Translations under genes and position numbers: made by a program
Notes under the pieces: generated by a model
What the model saw: the letters and a program-made list of their open reading frames with translations, nothing else
What the model was told of the DNA's origin: nothing
Databases searched by the model: none
Assembly (NCBI GenBank): GCA_964550795.1
Contig: CAZKBH010000014.1
Coordinates: 27,323 to 91,322, forward strand
Direction: 5' to 3'
Origin: M3007 sp964550795
Lineage (GTDB): Bacteria; Bacteroidota; Bacteroidia; Chitinophagales; Saprospiraceae
Length of the DNA: 64,000 bases
Shown here: in pieces, positions 34,021-43,422 of the stretch
How positions within the stretch are numbered: the first letter of the stretch is position 1
How the letters are laid out: every line of letters begins with the position of its first letter

Positions 34021-34635
34021 ATGAAACATTTTTTAACCTGTCTGACTTTTTTGTGCTGCCCTACCCTACCCTGTTTTGCACAAACGGAGTTGCTTGCAAA
34101 ACGCCCGGCGCATTTGATTGTGCAGAGTGGAATTGGGCTGCAATACCTCAATAGTAACTTCAAATTCTTCTCCATTTCGATTGAGAGACCCCTTAGCGAA
34201 CACTGGAGCGTAGGTCTTTTGTGGAATCACCTTTTCCCTTCGCAGCAACAGCAAGCGTTTCCCTTTGATTTACCTGATTCGTTTACAGGTGGTTATGAAG
34301 TGGGCGGATTTGCCAAATACTACTTGCACGGCAGGTTTTCTGGTCGCAAAAGCGGTCTTTACTTTGGGCCTGATATTCGGTTTGGGGGACGCAAGTTCAA
34401 GCGCAATTCGAGCAGGTTCTTTCCTTCGGTGCCACCTTTTGAAAGTCTCATCTGTAGTGGGACTACCATCAAACTTTTGATGCGTTGGGGTTACCACAAA
34501 CAATTGGACAATGCGGTTCTGGAAATTTTTGTCCCGATGGGTTTAGAGCGGTACCGTCCAGACAATACTGTTTTTGATAGTAGCCACAATCGGTTTGTGA
34601 TGATCCCTACTTTTCAAATGGGGCTGGCGTTTTGA
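34021..34635 (+). CDS. Small outer-membrane beta-barrel-like protein
   Basis: A 204-aa secreted protein with signal peptide FLTCLTFLCCPTLPCFAQ. The body has alternating beta-strand patterns typical of eight-stranded porin-like proteins (FKFFSISIERPLSEHWSVGL; GYEVGGFAKYYLHGRF; GLYFGPDIRFGG) and ends in MIPTFQMGLAF, the usual aromatic-terminal last strand. The start at 34021 fits the signal peptide. It is divergent from the AAA ATPase. Function unknown. Confidence 0.75.
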   Translation: MKHFLTCLTFLCCPTLPCFAQTELLAKRPAHLIVQSGIGLQYLNSNFKFFSISIERPLSEHWSVGLLWNHLFPSQQQQAFPFDLPDSFTGGYEVGGFAKYYLHGRFSGRKSGLYFGPDIRFGGRKFKRNSSRFFPSVPPFESLICSGTTIKLLMRWGYHKQLDNAVLEIFVPMGLERYRPDNTVFDSSHNRFVMIPTFQMGLAF

Positions 34636-34779
34636 AGTGTAGAGAACGGGGATTTAAAGGTGATTTGCAAAATTTTGAAGCCAGCTTTTTGCACCAAACC
34701 CGGCGGTTCAATTGGCGGGACAACGAAGGATTGGTCATATTTGCCCTTTCGTTAAGTCTTTAAATCAAACATTTTGCAC

Positions 34780-35517
34780 ATGAAACTATCAATTCTCTGC
34801 TCCATTTTCATGCTTTTTGTCAGTTCCTTGTTGGCCCAAAAAACGGTCACCACTGATGAGCAAGCCTGGTTCGCCGTGTTCAACCAAACCCGCCTCAGCA
34901 AAAAATGGGGCCTCTGGTTCGACGCGCACCTCCGACTAAAAGATGACTTTGTAGGCGATTTCTCGCAAAGTATTGTCCGCTTTGGGCCGACCTACTTTTT
35001 GACCGACGATGTACGCCTGACCGCAGCGTATGCCTACGTCCACACTTTCCCAGGCCCAGGGCATGCGAACATTGGTTTGCCGGAACATCGGCCCTGGCAA
35101 CAAGTGCTCTGGTACACCCGCTACCCGAAGGTTCGGCTTACCCAATCCTTCCGTTTGGAGGAGCGATACCGACGGAAAACATTGACAGACAATGAATTAG
35201 GGGAAGGGTATAATTTCAGTTGGCGGCTTCGATACAATTTTTGGTTCTATACGCCCTTGACCAAAAAACAATTTGAGCCTGGCGGTCTGCAGTTTTTAGT
35301 CAACAATGAAATTTTCATCAGTTTTGGCAAAAACATCGTGTATAACCACTACGATCAGAACCGTCTTTTTGTCGGTCTGGTCTATCAAATAAACAAACAA
35401 GCTCAACTTCACGGCGGCTACATGAACCTCTACCAGCAACTTCCGATTGGCGATCAATTCCGGAATCAGCATACGGTTAGGGTGTTTTACTTTCATAATT
35501 TTGACCTCCGTAACTAA
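34780..35517 (+). CDS. DUF2490 outer-membrane beta-barrel protein
   Basis: About 245 aa with signal peptide LCSIFMLFVSSLLAQ. It belongs to the DUF2490 family of Bacteroidota outer-membrane proteins, seen in VTTDEQAWFAVFNQTRLSKK, LTQSFRLEERYRRKT and the closing strand VRVFYFHNFDLRN. Strands with alternating hydrophobic and aromatic residues run through the whole protein, consistent with a barrel. The start MKLSILCS is preferred to an ATG two codons upstream. No partner gene is evident. Confidence 0.85.
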   Translation: MKLSILCSIFMLFVSSLLAQKTVTTDEQAWFAVFNQTRLSKKWGLWFDAHLRLKDDFVGDFSQSIVRFGPTYFLTDDVRLTAAYAYVHTFPGPGHANIGLPEHRPWQQVLWYTRYPKVRLTQSFRLEERYRRKTLTDNELGEGYNFSWRLRYNFWFYTPLTKKQFEPGGLQFLVNNEIFISFGKNIVYNHYDQNRLFVGLVYQINKQAQLHGGYMNLYQQLPIGDQFRNQHTVRVFYFHNFDLRN

Positions 35518-35721
35518 GAGCCGATGAAATAAGTTTAGTAAATATTCCAGAAAACTCACTTCAGTAGAACGATTTTCACCAACTTTGGGGGGCCGAAAAA
35601 TGGCCCCAGCCTTGAGCTGATACAGGATTATGGCGAGCAAAAATGGACTGGATTTGTGTTTGAGGTTCTATGTTTTTAGGATTGACTTAGCCTTTCGAAA
35701 TACCATTGAATAAAGCACCTG

Positions 35722-36489
35722 ATGATAGACCAAAGTAGCGATTTCAAATCATTTCTGCATGAAACTGGCGAAATTTCCCGTTTCGTGCTGCGCTTTTTTC
35801 GGGAAGCATTTCGCCCGCGCTATGAAGTGGCGGAGTTTGTACGTCAATGTTATGTGATTGGGTACAAGTCATTGCCGCTCGTCGCGCTCACCGCGTTTAT
35901 CATTGGTTTGGTGCTGACGATGCAGTTGCGTCCAACGATGGTCAACTACGGGGTGGATGTGCAGATTCCGGCCATGGTGGGCGTCGCCATTGTTCGAGAG
36001 ATCGGACCTATTCTTACGGCGCTTATTTTTGCGGGAAAAATTGGCTCCAGCATCGGGGCGGAACTAGGTTCCATGAAAGTAACGGAGCAGATAGACGCGA
36101 TGGAAGTTTCGGGCACTAACCCGTTTAAATATCTAGTCGTGACGCGTACCCTGGCAGCCATGCTGATGATGCCGATACTGGTTATTTTGGCAGATGCGAT
36201 TGCCCTTTACGGCTCCTATTTAGGGGTGAATATTTACGAAACCCTCACGTTCAGACTGTTTTTTAAAAAAGTATTTGACAATCTGGCCTACATTGATGTC
36301 ATACCGGCATTTATCAAAACATTCTTTTTTGGATTTGCAGTGGGCATTGTTGGTTCTTACAAAGGCTATTATTCCCAAAAAGGAACAGAAGGCGTTGGAC
36401 TATCGGCCAATTCGTCCGTAGTGGTGTCTTCTGTACTGATATTTATCATTGACCTGATTGCAGTGCAAATTGCGGATTTGTTTCAATAA
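35722..36489 (+). CDS. mlaE: MlaE-family ABC permease
   Basis: A 255-aa inner-membrane permease of the MCE/Mla phospholipid transport system. Several membrane helices are visible (LPLVALTAFIIGLVLTMQL; VGVAIVREIGPILTALIFAG; FFFGFAVGIVGSYKGY; VVVSSVLIFIIDLIAVQIA). The conserved EIGPILTALIFAGKIGSSIG and ELGSMKVTEQIDAME motifs are intact. First gene of mlaE-mlaF-mlaD, with mlaF starting 1 bp after its stop. It should move lipids between inner and outer membranes. Confidence 0.95.
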   Translation: MIDQSSDFKSFLHETGEISRFVLRFFREAFRPRYEVAEFVRQCYVIGYKSLPLVALTAFIIGLVLTMQLRPTMVNYGVDVQIPAMVGVAIVREIGPILTALIFAGKIGSSIGAELGSMKVTEQIDAMEVSGTNPFKYLVVTRTLAAMLMMPILVILADAIALYGSYLGVNIYETLTFRLFFKKVFDNLAYIDVIPAFIKTFFFGFAVGIVGSYKGYYSQKGTEGVGLSANSSVVVSSVLIFIIDLIAVQIADLFQ

Positions 36490-36490
36490 T

Positions 36491-37222
36491 ATGGGTGACC
36501 CAGTTATTAAAATAGAAAACCTTTGTAAGTCGTTCGGAACCAACCATGTTCTGGACCACTTCGACCTTTCGCTGTTTCGGGGAGAGAACCTGGTGGTGCT
36601 CGGCAAATCGGGTTCTGGCAAATCAGTTTTGATCAAATGCATCATCGGACTTATAGAACCCGAACATGGAAAAATTGAGGTTTTAGGAGAAAACATCCTG
36701 GCGCTCGACCAAACGGCTTTAGACCATATTCGGGTTAAAGTGGCATTCCTGTTCCAAAGCAATGCGCTTTATGATTCCATGACAATACGCGAAAACCTGG
36801 AATTCCCGCTTCGCCGCCATTCAATTCAACTAAGCGTCACAGAGGTAGAAGCCCTGGTGATGGAAGCCCTGCAAAATGTTGGACTCGAACACACCATTGA
36901 CATGATGCCCTCCGAACTTTCCGGAGGTATGCGCAAACGAATTGCACTCGCCAGAACGCTTATCCTAAAGCCCGAAATCATCCTCTACGACGAACCAACC
37001 ACTGGTCTTGACCCCATTACCAGCGTCGAAATCATTACACTCATCAATAAAATCCAGGAAAAATACAAGACCTCTTCCATGATTATCACGCATGACATGA
37101 AGTGCGTCAAACTGGTCGCGCAGCGAATTGCCATGTTGATTGACGGAAAATGTTATGCCATTGGCACTTACGATGAGCTGAGTGCCTCTACAGATGAAAA
37201 AATAAGAGCCTTCTTCAATTAA
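36491..37222 (+). CDS. mlaF: MlaF-family ABC ATPase
   Basis: A 243-aa ATP-binding subunit of the Mla system. Walker A is GKSGSGKS (about 37), then the signature ELSGGMRKR, Walker B EIILYDEPTTGLDP and the H-loop ITHDMKC. The ATG at 36491 follows the mlaE stop directly, so translation is coupled; an in-frame start inside mlaE is unnecessary. It energises the MlaE permease. No mlaB STAS-domain gene is present in the cluster. Confidence 0.95.
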   Translation: MGDPVIKIENLCKSFGTNHVLDHFDLSLFRGENLVVLGKSGSGKSVLIKCIIGLIEPEHGKIEVLGENILALDQTALDHIRVKVAFLFQSNALYDSMTIRENLEFPLRRHSIQLSVTEVEALVMEALQNVGLEHTIDMMPSELSGGMRKRIALARTLILKPEIILYDEPTTGLDPITSVEIITLINKIQEKYKTSSMIITHDMKCVKLVAQRIAMLIDGKCYAIGTYDELSASTDEKIRAFFN

Positions 37223-37241
37223 GCATTATCACAGTACAGAC

Positions 37242-38243
37242 ATGAAAAATAAGTCCATAACCTCCATCAAGCTAGGCGTTTTTGTATTAGCAGGCCTGAC
37301 GCTGCTCATATTTTCGCTTTATCTGCTGGGTAAAAACAAAAATTTTTTTGGTGCCAGTTTTGAACTGAAAGCACATTTTCGAGATGTGAATGGACTTTTG
37401 ATTGGCAACAACGTGCGCTTTTCTGGCATTGACGTGGGCAATGTATTGGATATTACGATACTGAATGACACGGTGATTGAGGTGTCCATGAATTTGAGTA
37501 AGGACATAAAAGGTTTTATTCGCAATAACTCGGTTGCCAGCATTGGCACCGATGGTCTGATTGGCAATCGGGTGGTCAATATTGCCCCGGTGGGTGGCAG
37601 CAAGCCATTTGTGCAAGGCGGGGAAAGACTTCCAAGCCGGGAAGAAGTTGATACAGACCAGATGTTGCAAACCCTGAACAGCACCAATCAAACCGTGTCA
37701 AAAATTGCCGGGGAAGTGCTCGCTACGGTTCAACTAATCAACCAAAGCAGCGAATTAAACAATCTCTTGAACGATAAGAGTTTATCCCAAAACCTGCGAA
37801 ATTCACTAGAAAACTTGCACAAAACGACCCAAAACGCATCCATTTTAATGGACAATGCCCTCAAGACCTTCAAACTGGCCTCGGAAGGAAACGGCACAAT
37901 CGCCACCTTGCTGACGGATACCACTCTATCCGCCGAACTCAAACAGGTAGTATCGCAGATACGGACCTTGGAAAACAGCGCCGACCGCCTCGTGAAAGAC
38001 CTGAATGTGGTCATTGAGTCCGTCGAAAAAGACATTAATCAGGGAAGCGGATCAGTTAATGCCCTCATGCGCGATTCTGTGATGGCTGACCGGCTCAGGG
38101 CAACCATCGAAAACGCGGAAAGAGGCACAGCAGCCTTTGCAGAAGACATGGAGGCGCTCAAGCACAATTTTTTGTTTCGGCGGTATTTTAAAAAGCAGGA
38201 GAAGAAGGCGGTGAAAGCTAAGCAGCAGGAATCGGGGAATTAA
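37242..38243 (+). CDS. mlaD: MlaD-family MCE-domain substrate-binding protein
   Basis: A 333-aa protein with one N-terminal membrane anchor (IKLGVFVLAGLTLLIFSLYL), a single MCE domain at about 37-115 (FRDVNGLLIGNNVRFSGIDV; SIGTDGLIGNRVVNI) and a long helical C-terminal region with coiled-coil character (about 140-300). Single-MCE MlaD proteins form periplasmic hexamers that relay phospholipids to or from the permease. It follows mlaF by 19 bp. The C-terminal helical extension is longer than in E. coli MlaD (about 183 aa) and may form a tunnel or reach the outer membrane, which is inference. Confidence 0.94.
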   Translation: MKNKSITSIKLGVFVLAGLTLLIFSLYLLGKNKNFFGASFELKAHFRDVNGLLIGNNVRFSGIDVGNVLDITILNDTVIEVSMNLSKDIKGFIRNNSVASIGTDGLIGNRVVNIAPVGGSKPFVQGGERLPSREEVDTDQMLQTLNSTNQTVSKIAGEVLATVQLINQSSELNNLLNDKSLSQNLRNSLENLHKTTQNASILMDNALKTFKLASEGNGTIATLLTDTTLSAELKQVVSQIRTLENSADRLVKDLNVVIESVEKDINQGSGSVNALMRDSVMADRLRATIENAERGTAAFAEDMEALKHNFLFRRYFKKQEKKAVKAKQQESGN

Positions 38244-38289
38244 TGGATTTGGTACAAAGTAGGCATTCGAGCCAAGTTTCTAACTCCGC

Positions 38290-38685
38290 TCAACGCCCCA
38301 CCCCTTTCGCTGGTTTAGGCAATTCTAACTCCATACGACACTTTGGGCAACGCTCCCCTTTTTTCCCTTTGTAAACAGGGTGCGACGGGCAGGAATAGGG
38401 CTGGACAGGCTGCTCCATCGGTGTACCACATTTAGGACAGTTGCCGCTCATTTTACTGGTGCATTCCTTGTGGATTGGGCAGCAAAAAACGGCTGGTGCG
38501 CGAGATTCGACCAGTTCCATGTTGCATTTTGAGCAGCGATTGCCTTTTTTGCCCTTTATTTCAGGGTGCATCGGACAGCTGAAACTGCTTTCACTTAAGC
38601 GGGTGTTTTGGGTGGTTTTACAAGCTTGAAAGAGGAAAAAACAACCCGTTAAAAGCAGGATGGAGAACAAATAATTTGATTTCAT
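38290..38685 (-). CDS. Heavy-metal-binding lipoprotein with three repeats
   Basis: A 131-aa lipoprotein with signal sequence LFSILLLTGCFFLFQAC (lipobox FQAC). Three heavy-metal-binding repeats follow, each with the pattern C-P-x-H-x(5-10)-G-x-C-x-x-C-x-M: SCPMHPEIKGKKGNRCSKCN, FCCPIHKECTSKMSGNCPKC and SCPSHPVYKGKKGERCPKCR. Such domains bind copper, zinc or similar ions and often sit beside efflux systems. It is divergent from a ZIP transporter gene, which supports a role in metal handling. Confidence 0.9.
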   Translation of the reverse strand: MKSNYLFSILLLTGCFFLFQACKTTQNTRLSESSFSCPMHPEIKGKKGNRCSKCNMELVESRAPAVFCCPIHKECTSKMSGNCPKCGTPMEQPVQPYSCPSHPVYKGKKGERCPKCRMELELPKPAKGVGR

Positions 38686-38777
38686 AATCCGCTATTTTTG
38701 CACAAAATTCGCCCTACTCCACCCTTATAAAGATGACAATGCTCATCTTAAAGGATGATGTTTGAATCAACCTGACC

Positions 38778-39602
38778 ATGACCCAAATCACAGACTTTCT
38801 CTCCCAGTTCCATCCAGCCACGCAGGCATTTTTTGCCACTATGTTCACTTGGACCGTCACTGCCCTGGGCGCAGCACTGGTTTTCTTTTTCAAAACCATC
38901 CATCAGCGCATGCTCGATGCTATGATGGGATTTGCAGCCGGGGTAATGATTGCAGCCAGTTTTTGGTCGCTTTTGGCACCTGCAATTGAAATGAGCGAAT
39001 CCGTCAGCAGTTTGCCGAAGTGGGCACCAGCGCTGATCGGTTTTTTGGCCGGAGGGCTTTTTTTAGCGCTGATTGATAAGATTTTACCGCATGTTCACCC
39101 GGGTTTGGCTTTGGAGAAGGCTGAGGGTATTTCTACCCAGTGGCGACGGAGCGTACTGCTCGTCCTGGCAATTACCCTACATAACATTCCCGAGGGGCTT
39201 GCCGTGGGTGTTGCGTTTGGCGCCGTAGTACACCAAATGCCAAGTGCCACCCTGGGTGCAGCAGTCGCATTAGCCATTGGCATCGGGTTGCAGAATTTCC
39301 CGGAAGGGACGGCAGTGTCGGTGCCCTTGCGGCGGGAAGGGATGTCGCGCAGAAAGGCTTTTTGGTACGGCCAACTTTCGGGCGCTGTAGAACCTGTTTT
39401 TGGTGTAATCGGTGCTGTTGCCGTGCTGAGTATGAAACCCATGTTGCCCTATGCCATGTCCTTCGCTGCAGGAGCCATGCTATTTGTGGTCGTGGAGGAA
39501 TTGATCCCCGAATCCCAACGAGCGGGCAATACCGACCTGGCTACCCTCGCTACCTTGCTGGGTTTCAGTGTGATGATGGTATTGGATGTAGCTTTGGGAT
39601 AG
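38778..39602 (+). CDS. ZIP-family divalent metal transporter
   Basis: A 274-aa inner-membrane protein with about eight hydrophobic segments. The ZIP motifs are clear in helix IV (HNIPEGLAVGVAFG) and helix V (NFPEGTAVSVPLRREG), supplying the His, Asn and Glu ligands of the metal path. A short His-containing loop (KILPHVHPG) lies before helix IV. It should import zinc or related cations. The heavy-metal-binding lipoprotein on the opposite strand shares the intergenic region (a -7-like TATTTTTG lies at 38693-38700), suggesting linked function. Confidence 0.93.
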   Translation: MTQITDFLSQFHPATQAFFATMFTWTVTALGAALVFFFKTIHQRMLDAMMGFAAGVMIAASFWSLLAPAIEMSESVSSLPKWAPALIGFLAGGLFLALIDKILPHVHPGLALEKAEGISTQWRRSVLLVLAITLHNIPEGLAVGVAFGAVVHQMPSATLGAAVALAIGIGLQNFPEGTAVSVPLRREGMSRRKAFWYGQLSGAVEPVFGVIGAVAVLSMKPMLPYAMSFAAGAMLFVVVEELIPESQRAGNTDLATLATLLGFSVMMVLDVALG

Positions 39603-39732
39603 GGGGTAAATAAAGCATAATAAGAGTTGACATTATTGAACACAAATCTACCTTTATGGCCTAAAACGCTCTCGCGCTGAAACGAAGTTGGGTGCTAAGA
39701 GGCTGGATCATGTTCGTAAAAAAATCATTTAT

Positions 39733-40392
39733 ATGAAAAATCTAATCACGCTTTTCTTGGTGTTAATTCTGCCCATTTATGGTACTGCCCAAAGCAATGA
39801 AAACAGGCAGAATCAGACCAATTCAATCCTCATTACTCCTTTAGGAGAATTGCTGAATAGCAGTAAATCAAGTATTTATTACCGACGAATATTGAAAAAT
39901 GATTCAATAAAATATTTGAGTCTTCGGATAGGAACTGAAATATTTAATTCAATAAAGCATAAACACGCTATAGACCGAGACAGAAAGTCAAGCTCGAGGA
40001 ATATTAAACTGGGTTTGGAGATGGGAAAAAGCATCGGCAAAATGGTTGTGTACGGTGGTCCCGAAATTAGCTACACCGCGTCAAGAATCAGTAGTGCCAC
40101 ATTGTTTCCGAATGAAAATGCTATTTTCTCTACTCGTTCATTCATAACTGAGGAGTGGGAAGCCATTGATAAAACATCTACGTCTATTTTTTCGATCATT
40201 GGTTTTGTTGGATTTAAATATAAATTGACAAAATCAATATCAATAGGAGCGGAAAGTGCTATTGGGCTAGGTTGGTACAAGTCAAACCAAAAATTCAACC
40301 CTGAAATCTTTTCTCGTGTGGACGAAAAATACAATGGATTTATTAAGGACTTGGCGGTAAACAGATTTATTTTGTTGGAATATAGTTTTTAA
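39733..40392 (+). CDS. Secreted beta-barrel-like protein, unknown function
   Basis: A 219-aa protein with signal peptide NLITLFLVLILPIYGTAQ. It has a beta-rich body (RIGTEIFNSIKHKHAI; IKLGLEMGKSIGKMVVYGG; ISIGAESAIGLGWYKSN) and ends in FILLEYSF, a typical C-terminal strand of an outer-membrane barrel. The start at 39733 precedes the signal peptide directly. Its base composition is visibly more AT-rich than its neighbours, which may point to recent gain. No family recognised. Confidence 0.65.
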   Translation: MKNLITLFLVLILPIYGTAQSNENRQNQTNSILITPLGELLNSSKSSIYYRRILKNDSIKYLSLRIGTEIFNSIKHKHAIDRDRKSSSRNIKLGLEMGKSIGKMVVYGGPEISYTASRISSATLFPNENAIFSTRSFITEEWEAIDKTSTSIFSIIGFVGFKYKLTKSISIGAESAIGLGWYKSNQKFNPEIFSRVDEKYNGFIKDLAVNRFILLEYSF

Positions 40393-40416
40393 ATTAAAAA
40401 GGGAGGATACCACGTT

Positions 40417-40449
40417 ACGTTTACTAAACCTTGAAGGTTTAGTAAACGT
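40417..40449. terminator. Perfect 14-bp palindrome between convergent genes
   Basis: ACGTTTACTAAACC, loop TTGAA, GGTTTAGTAAACGT. It lies between the convergent beta-barrel gene and the methyltransferase gene and could terminate both. No strong T tract, so a repeat-type hairpin is an alternative. Confidence 0.6.
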
Positions 40450-40455
40450 CCCCCC

Positions 40456-41229
40456 CTACCCTCCCAAATAAAAAGCCCCCGTCAAAGCCCGAAACTCCGC
40501 CGAATAGCCATTGCCCGAGGCTCCTTCGTACACACAGATTTCCGAGCAATGTAAATCGTACGGACTGCTTTCAAATTGCAACAACAAGCGCTCCACGGGT
40601 TTGCCGGGCCGACTCCGAACTTCCGTAACACGGGTCCAATACAGGCCATTTTGAACCGCGAGTTCGCAGAGTTTGCGGCCTTCTCGTTCTGGTAGCACCA
40701 CACAAAACCTGCCCTTAGGTGCAAGTAATCGGCGCGCAGCAGCAATCAGATCCAATTGCGACAAGGTAGCCGTGTGCCTGCCCAGACTGCGGATTTTGTC
40801 CGGCGAAACCGTCAATTCCGAAAAAAAAGGAGGATTGCTGACAATCAGATCAAAATGGCAGGCATCAGGCGTTTGGAGCAGCCCCGAATTTTGCGTTTTG
40901 GACCCATTTTTCAATTCCACAAAGTCCTGCACCGCGCCCTCCCAAAGCTCCAAATGATTCGCCCAAGGACTTTCCGCAAAATTCCTGCGCGCCAGTGCGG
41001 CTGAGTTTGCGTGTAGCTCAACCCCGGTTCCGGTCCACGCAGACGACTCAGAAAGTCGCTGCGCCAACATCAGCGCCAGCACCCCGGTGCCCGTCCCGAT
41101 GTCCAAAAACCGCTTCGTTTCAGACACATCAGCCCAGGCACCCAGCAGCACCGCATCGGTACCCACCGGATGGGCGGCACCGGCTTGCTCGACCTTAAAT
41201 TTTTTGAAACGGAACGCTTGCAACGCCAT
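40456..41229 (-). CDS. tRNA1(Val) (adenine37-N6)-methyltransferase-like protein
   Basis: A protein of about 257 aa of the TrmN6/YfiC class I SAM-dependent methyltransferase family, which methylates A37 of tRNA1(Val). The start at 41229 (MALQAFRFKKFKV) matches the family N-terminus. SAM motif I reads FLDIGTGTGVLALMLAQR. The amino-methyltransferase motif NPPF appears in FDLIVSNPPFFSEL. Its start overlaps the end of the upstream phospholipase-like gene by 35 bp, so it probably depends in part on that transcript. Confidence 0.9.
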   Translation of the reverse strand: MALQAFRFKKFKVEQAGAAHPVGTDAVLLGAWADVSETKRFLDIGTGTGVLALMLAQRLSESSAWTGTGVELHANSAALARRNFAESPWANHLELWEGAVQDFVELKNGSKTQNSGLLQTPDACHFDLIVSNPPFFSELTVSPDKIRSLGRHTATLSQLDLIAAARRLLAPKGRFCVVLPEREGRKLCELAVQNGLYWTRVTEVRSRPGKPVERLLLQFESSPYDLHCSEICVYEGASGNGYSAEFRALTGAFYLGG

Positions 41230-43363
41230 GAGCACTGATAAAGGTAACAAAATAGGTGCCTGGAGTCAGGTCTGAAACATCCACACGCGAATCCGTTTCC
41301 GGCACTCGATTGACCGTAGAAAGTACTTGTCCAAGGGCATTTTTAACCAAAAACATCCCTTCTACCGCAGGAAGTCCTCGAAATTCCAGCATTGAAGCAG
41401 TTGGATTGGGAAACACGGAAAAAGAGGGCAAAGTCGTCGTGTGTGTGCTGACCGGAAACTCGCCCCAGCGTTTTTCAAACTCTGCTTTGAACAAGGCTGC
41501 CACGGCCGGGTCGTGCAGGATGAGCGTATTTTCATCGTTGGTCGTCTCGGCTGCATTCGACCAATTGTGCGAGCCAGTTGCCACCGTAGGATCAGAACTC
41601 AAATCGTAGGCATCTACCACTACATATTTGTGGTGAAATTCACCGCTGAGATTGTGGTGCCGAACATTCACTTCGTTGGCCAACAAATGATAATATTCCG
41701 ATCCATTATCGTTGATGTTCTCCATAATTCCCCGCACCGAAGCCGTGGTTTTGGAGACCTCAATCAGCGCATCCCCCAGCTCGTTTTTGGTAAACGAAAA
41801 TGCAGCAAAAAGTGCCTCGTTTTGGGCACTTCTAACCACGGACTCCAGTTGTTTCGTCGTACCATCCGAAGGCGAGAAATACAATTCTACCCTGTGTCCG
41901 CCGACGATAAATTCGTGGGGCGTATTATCAAATTTAGCGCTGCCAAATCTACTTTTCAGGGTGTCGGGTTGTATACCTGAGCTACCCCACATTTCTTCAA
42001 ATTCCAGTTCATAAGCACGTGCAAGCGATTGATCTTGAATAAACAACGTATTGTTGAAGTCCGTATTGATATTTTGATTGGTCCAGTTCAACGACCCGCT
42101 CATAATCCAGGCTTTATCACTGAGATCCGCATCTATGACCATGAACTTATTGTGCATCAGTGCCTCGGTATTGCCGCGAAGCAACGGAAAAACCGGAGGC
42201 GTATTGAGGGCTGGGTTGCTGGCATCGAGCGCAGCGACGTACCGGACGCGCACCCCTCGTGCATGGGCAGCAGCCACAGCGTTGGTAAGATCGCTGCGGT
42301 TGTTGTTATAAATGGCTACATCCAGAGTCTGCTGCGCTGCATCAATCCGGGCAATGGTTTCGGCTAAAACGGCCTGGGGAGTCTCGCCATCGGCCACAAA
42401 ACCATTGGCAAATTCGGGATCAATGCCTTTGTTGAAATACGTTTTGATTTGTCCGGTAGAAAGCGATTGGGTAGCAAAAGGCACCGGATTGGAAAAAATA
42501 GTCTCACCATCATGTCGTGCCTCCACCTGCACCCAATAAATCGTGCCGGGATTAAGATTGGAAAAAACGAACGCGTGATTGGTTTGGGTGCCCGCAACGG
42601 GAAACAGATCGTTTGGATTCGGACTCGTGCCGATTCGGAGGCTGCAATCAGCGGGCAAGTTGGTGCTCCAGTTGACCTGAAACCCCGTGGTACTGATGTT
42701 TTACCGCGTAGTTTTTTCAGTAAAATAAAAACAAGCTGCCGGATTCATGTCGCTCGGATAACGCGGAAGCAGTTGAAACCCATTAAAATCGGAAAGAATG
42801 GCCTGTAGTAAAACCGGTTCGGCAGAAATGGAACTACCAATCAATGGGTGCCCGGTTCGCAGATACGTTTTGGCCGCTTCGCCCTCGGTATCTACGATGG
42901 TCCAGGTGCCGGAGCTATTGAAAATACCGCCCGCGTTTACAAAAGAGACACATTTTACTGCAACCAGTTGACTTTCCAAATCTTCCGAAAATTCCGAAAA
43001 CGAGATGACTTTCGGCGCGGGTAATGGGTTTCCAACGGAAATAATGCTGTAAGCCGCAATTGGCGTAATTTCCAGCAAGCCGTTGAAAGAAATCAAGGTT
43101 CCCGTGACTTCAATACTATCTCCAGGCTTCACAGCTGTGTCGAAGCCAGCTGCCGAGCCGGTGCCGGGAAAGGCCGCAATGCCCGCCATACCATCTTGCA
43201 GGTAGCGGATTCTGCCCAATTCGGGCCCGTTGGTCACAATTCCACGCACGGTAATTGTGCTGCCAAGCGGCTGGACGCGCGCATCGGCGATGGATTGTGC
43301 CGGAAGCAGGCTCGAAAGAAGGCTAAAAAGAAGGATTTGAAAAATGATTCTATATAAAGTCAT
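41195..43363 (-). pseudogene. Phospholipase-D-like secreted protein with T9SS tail, interrupted by an in-frame TAA
   Basis: One 723-codon frame from MTLYRIIFQILLFSLLSSLL to the T9SS tail is broken only by TAA at 42701-42703. Upstream lie a signal peptide and an OB-fold-like domain (GSTITVRGIVTNGPELGRIR; DSIEVTGTLISFNG). Straight after the stop the same frame continues as an Fn3 domain (NISTTGFQVNWSTNL). Two PLD-type HKD motifs follow (HNKFMVIDADLSDK; HHKYVVVDAYDLS) and then a sorting domain (VFPNPTASMLEFRGLP). Because the stop falls exactly at the domain border, this is a nonsense mutation or sequencing error in a once intact gene. The downstream half has no good start codon. Confidence 0.85.
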
Positions 43364-43422
43364 CGCGCTGATTGTCGCGGCATTTCGGGGAATTGATGCG
43401 CGAAGTTCTTCATTTTTGCGGC

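Noticed and set aside
34072..34175. N-terminal extension of the AAA ATPase frame beyond 33872
   Set aside because: It would overlap the divergent outer-membrane gene and encodes a stretch unlike the family; MDFESNPQ at 33872 is a better start.
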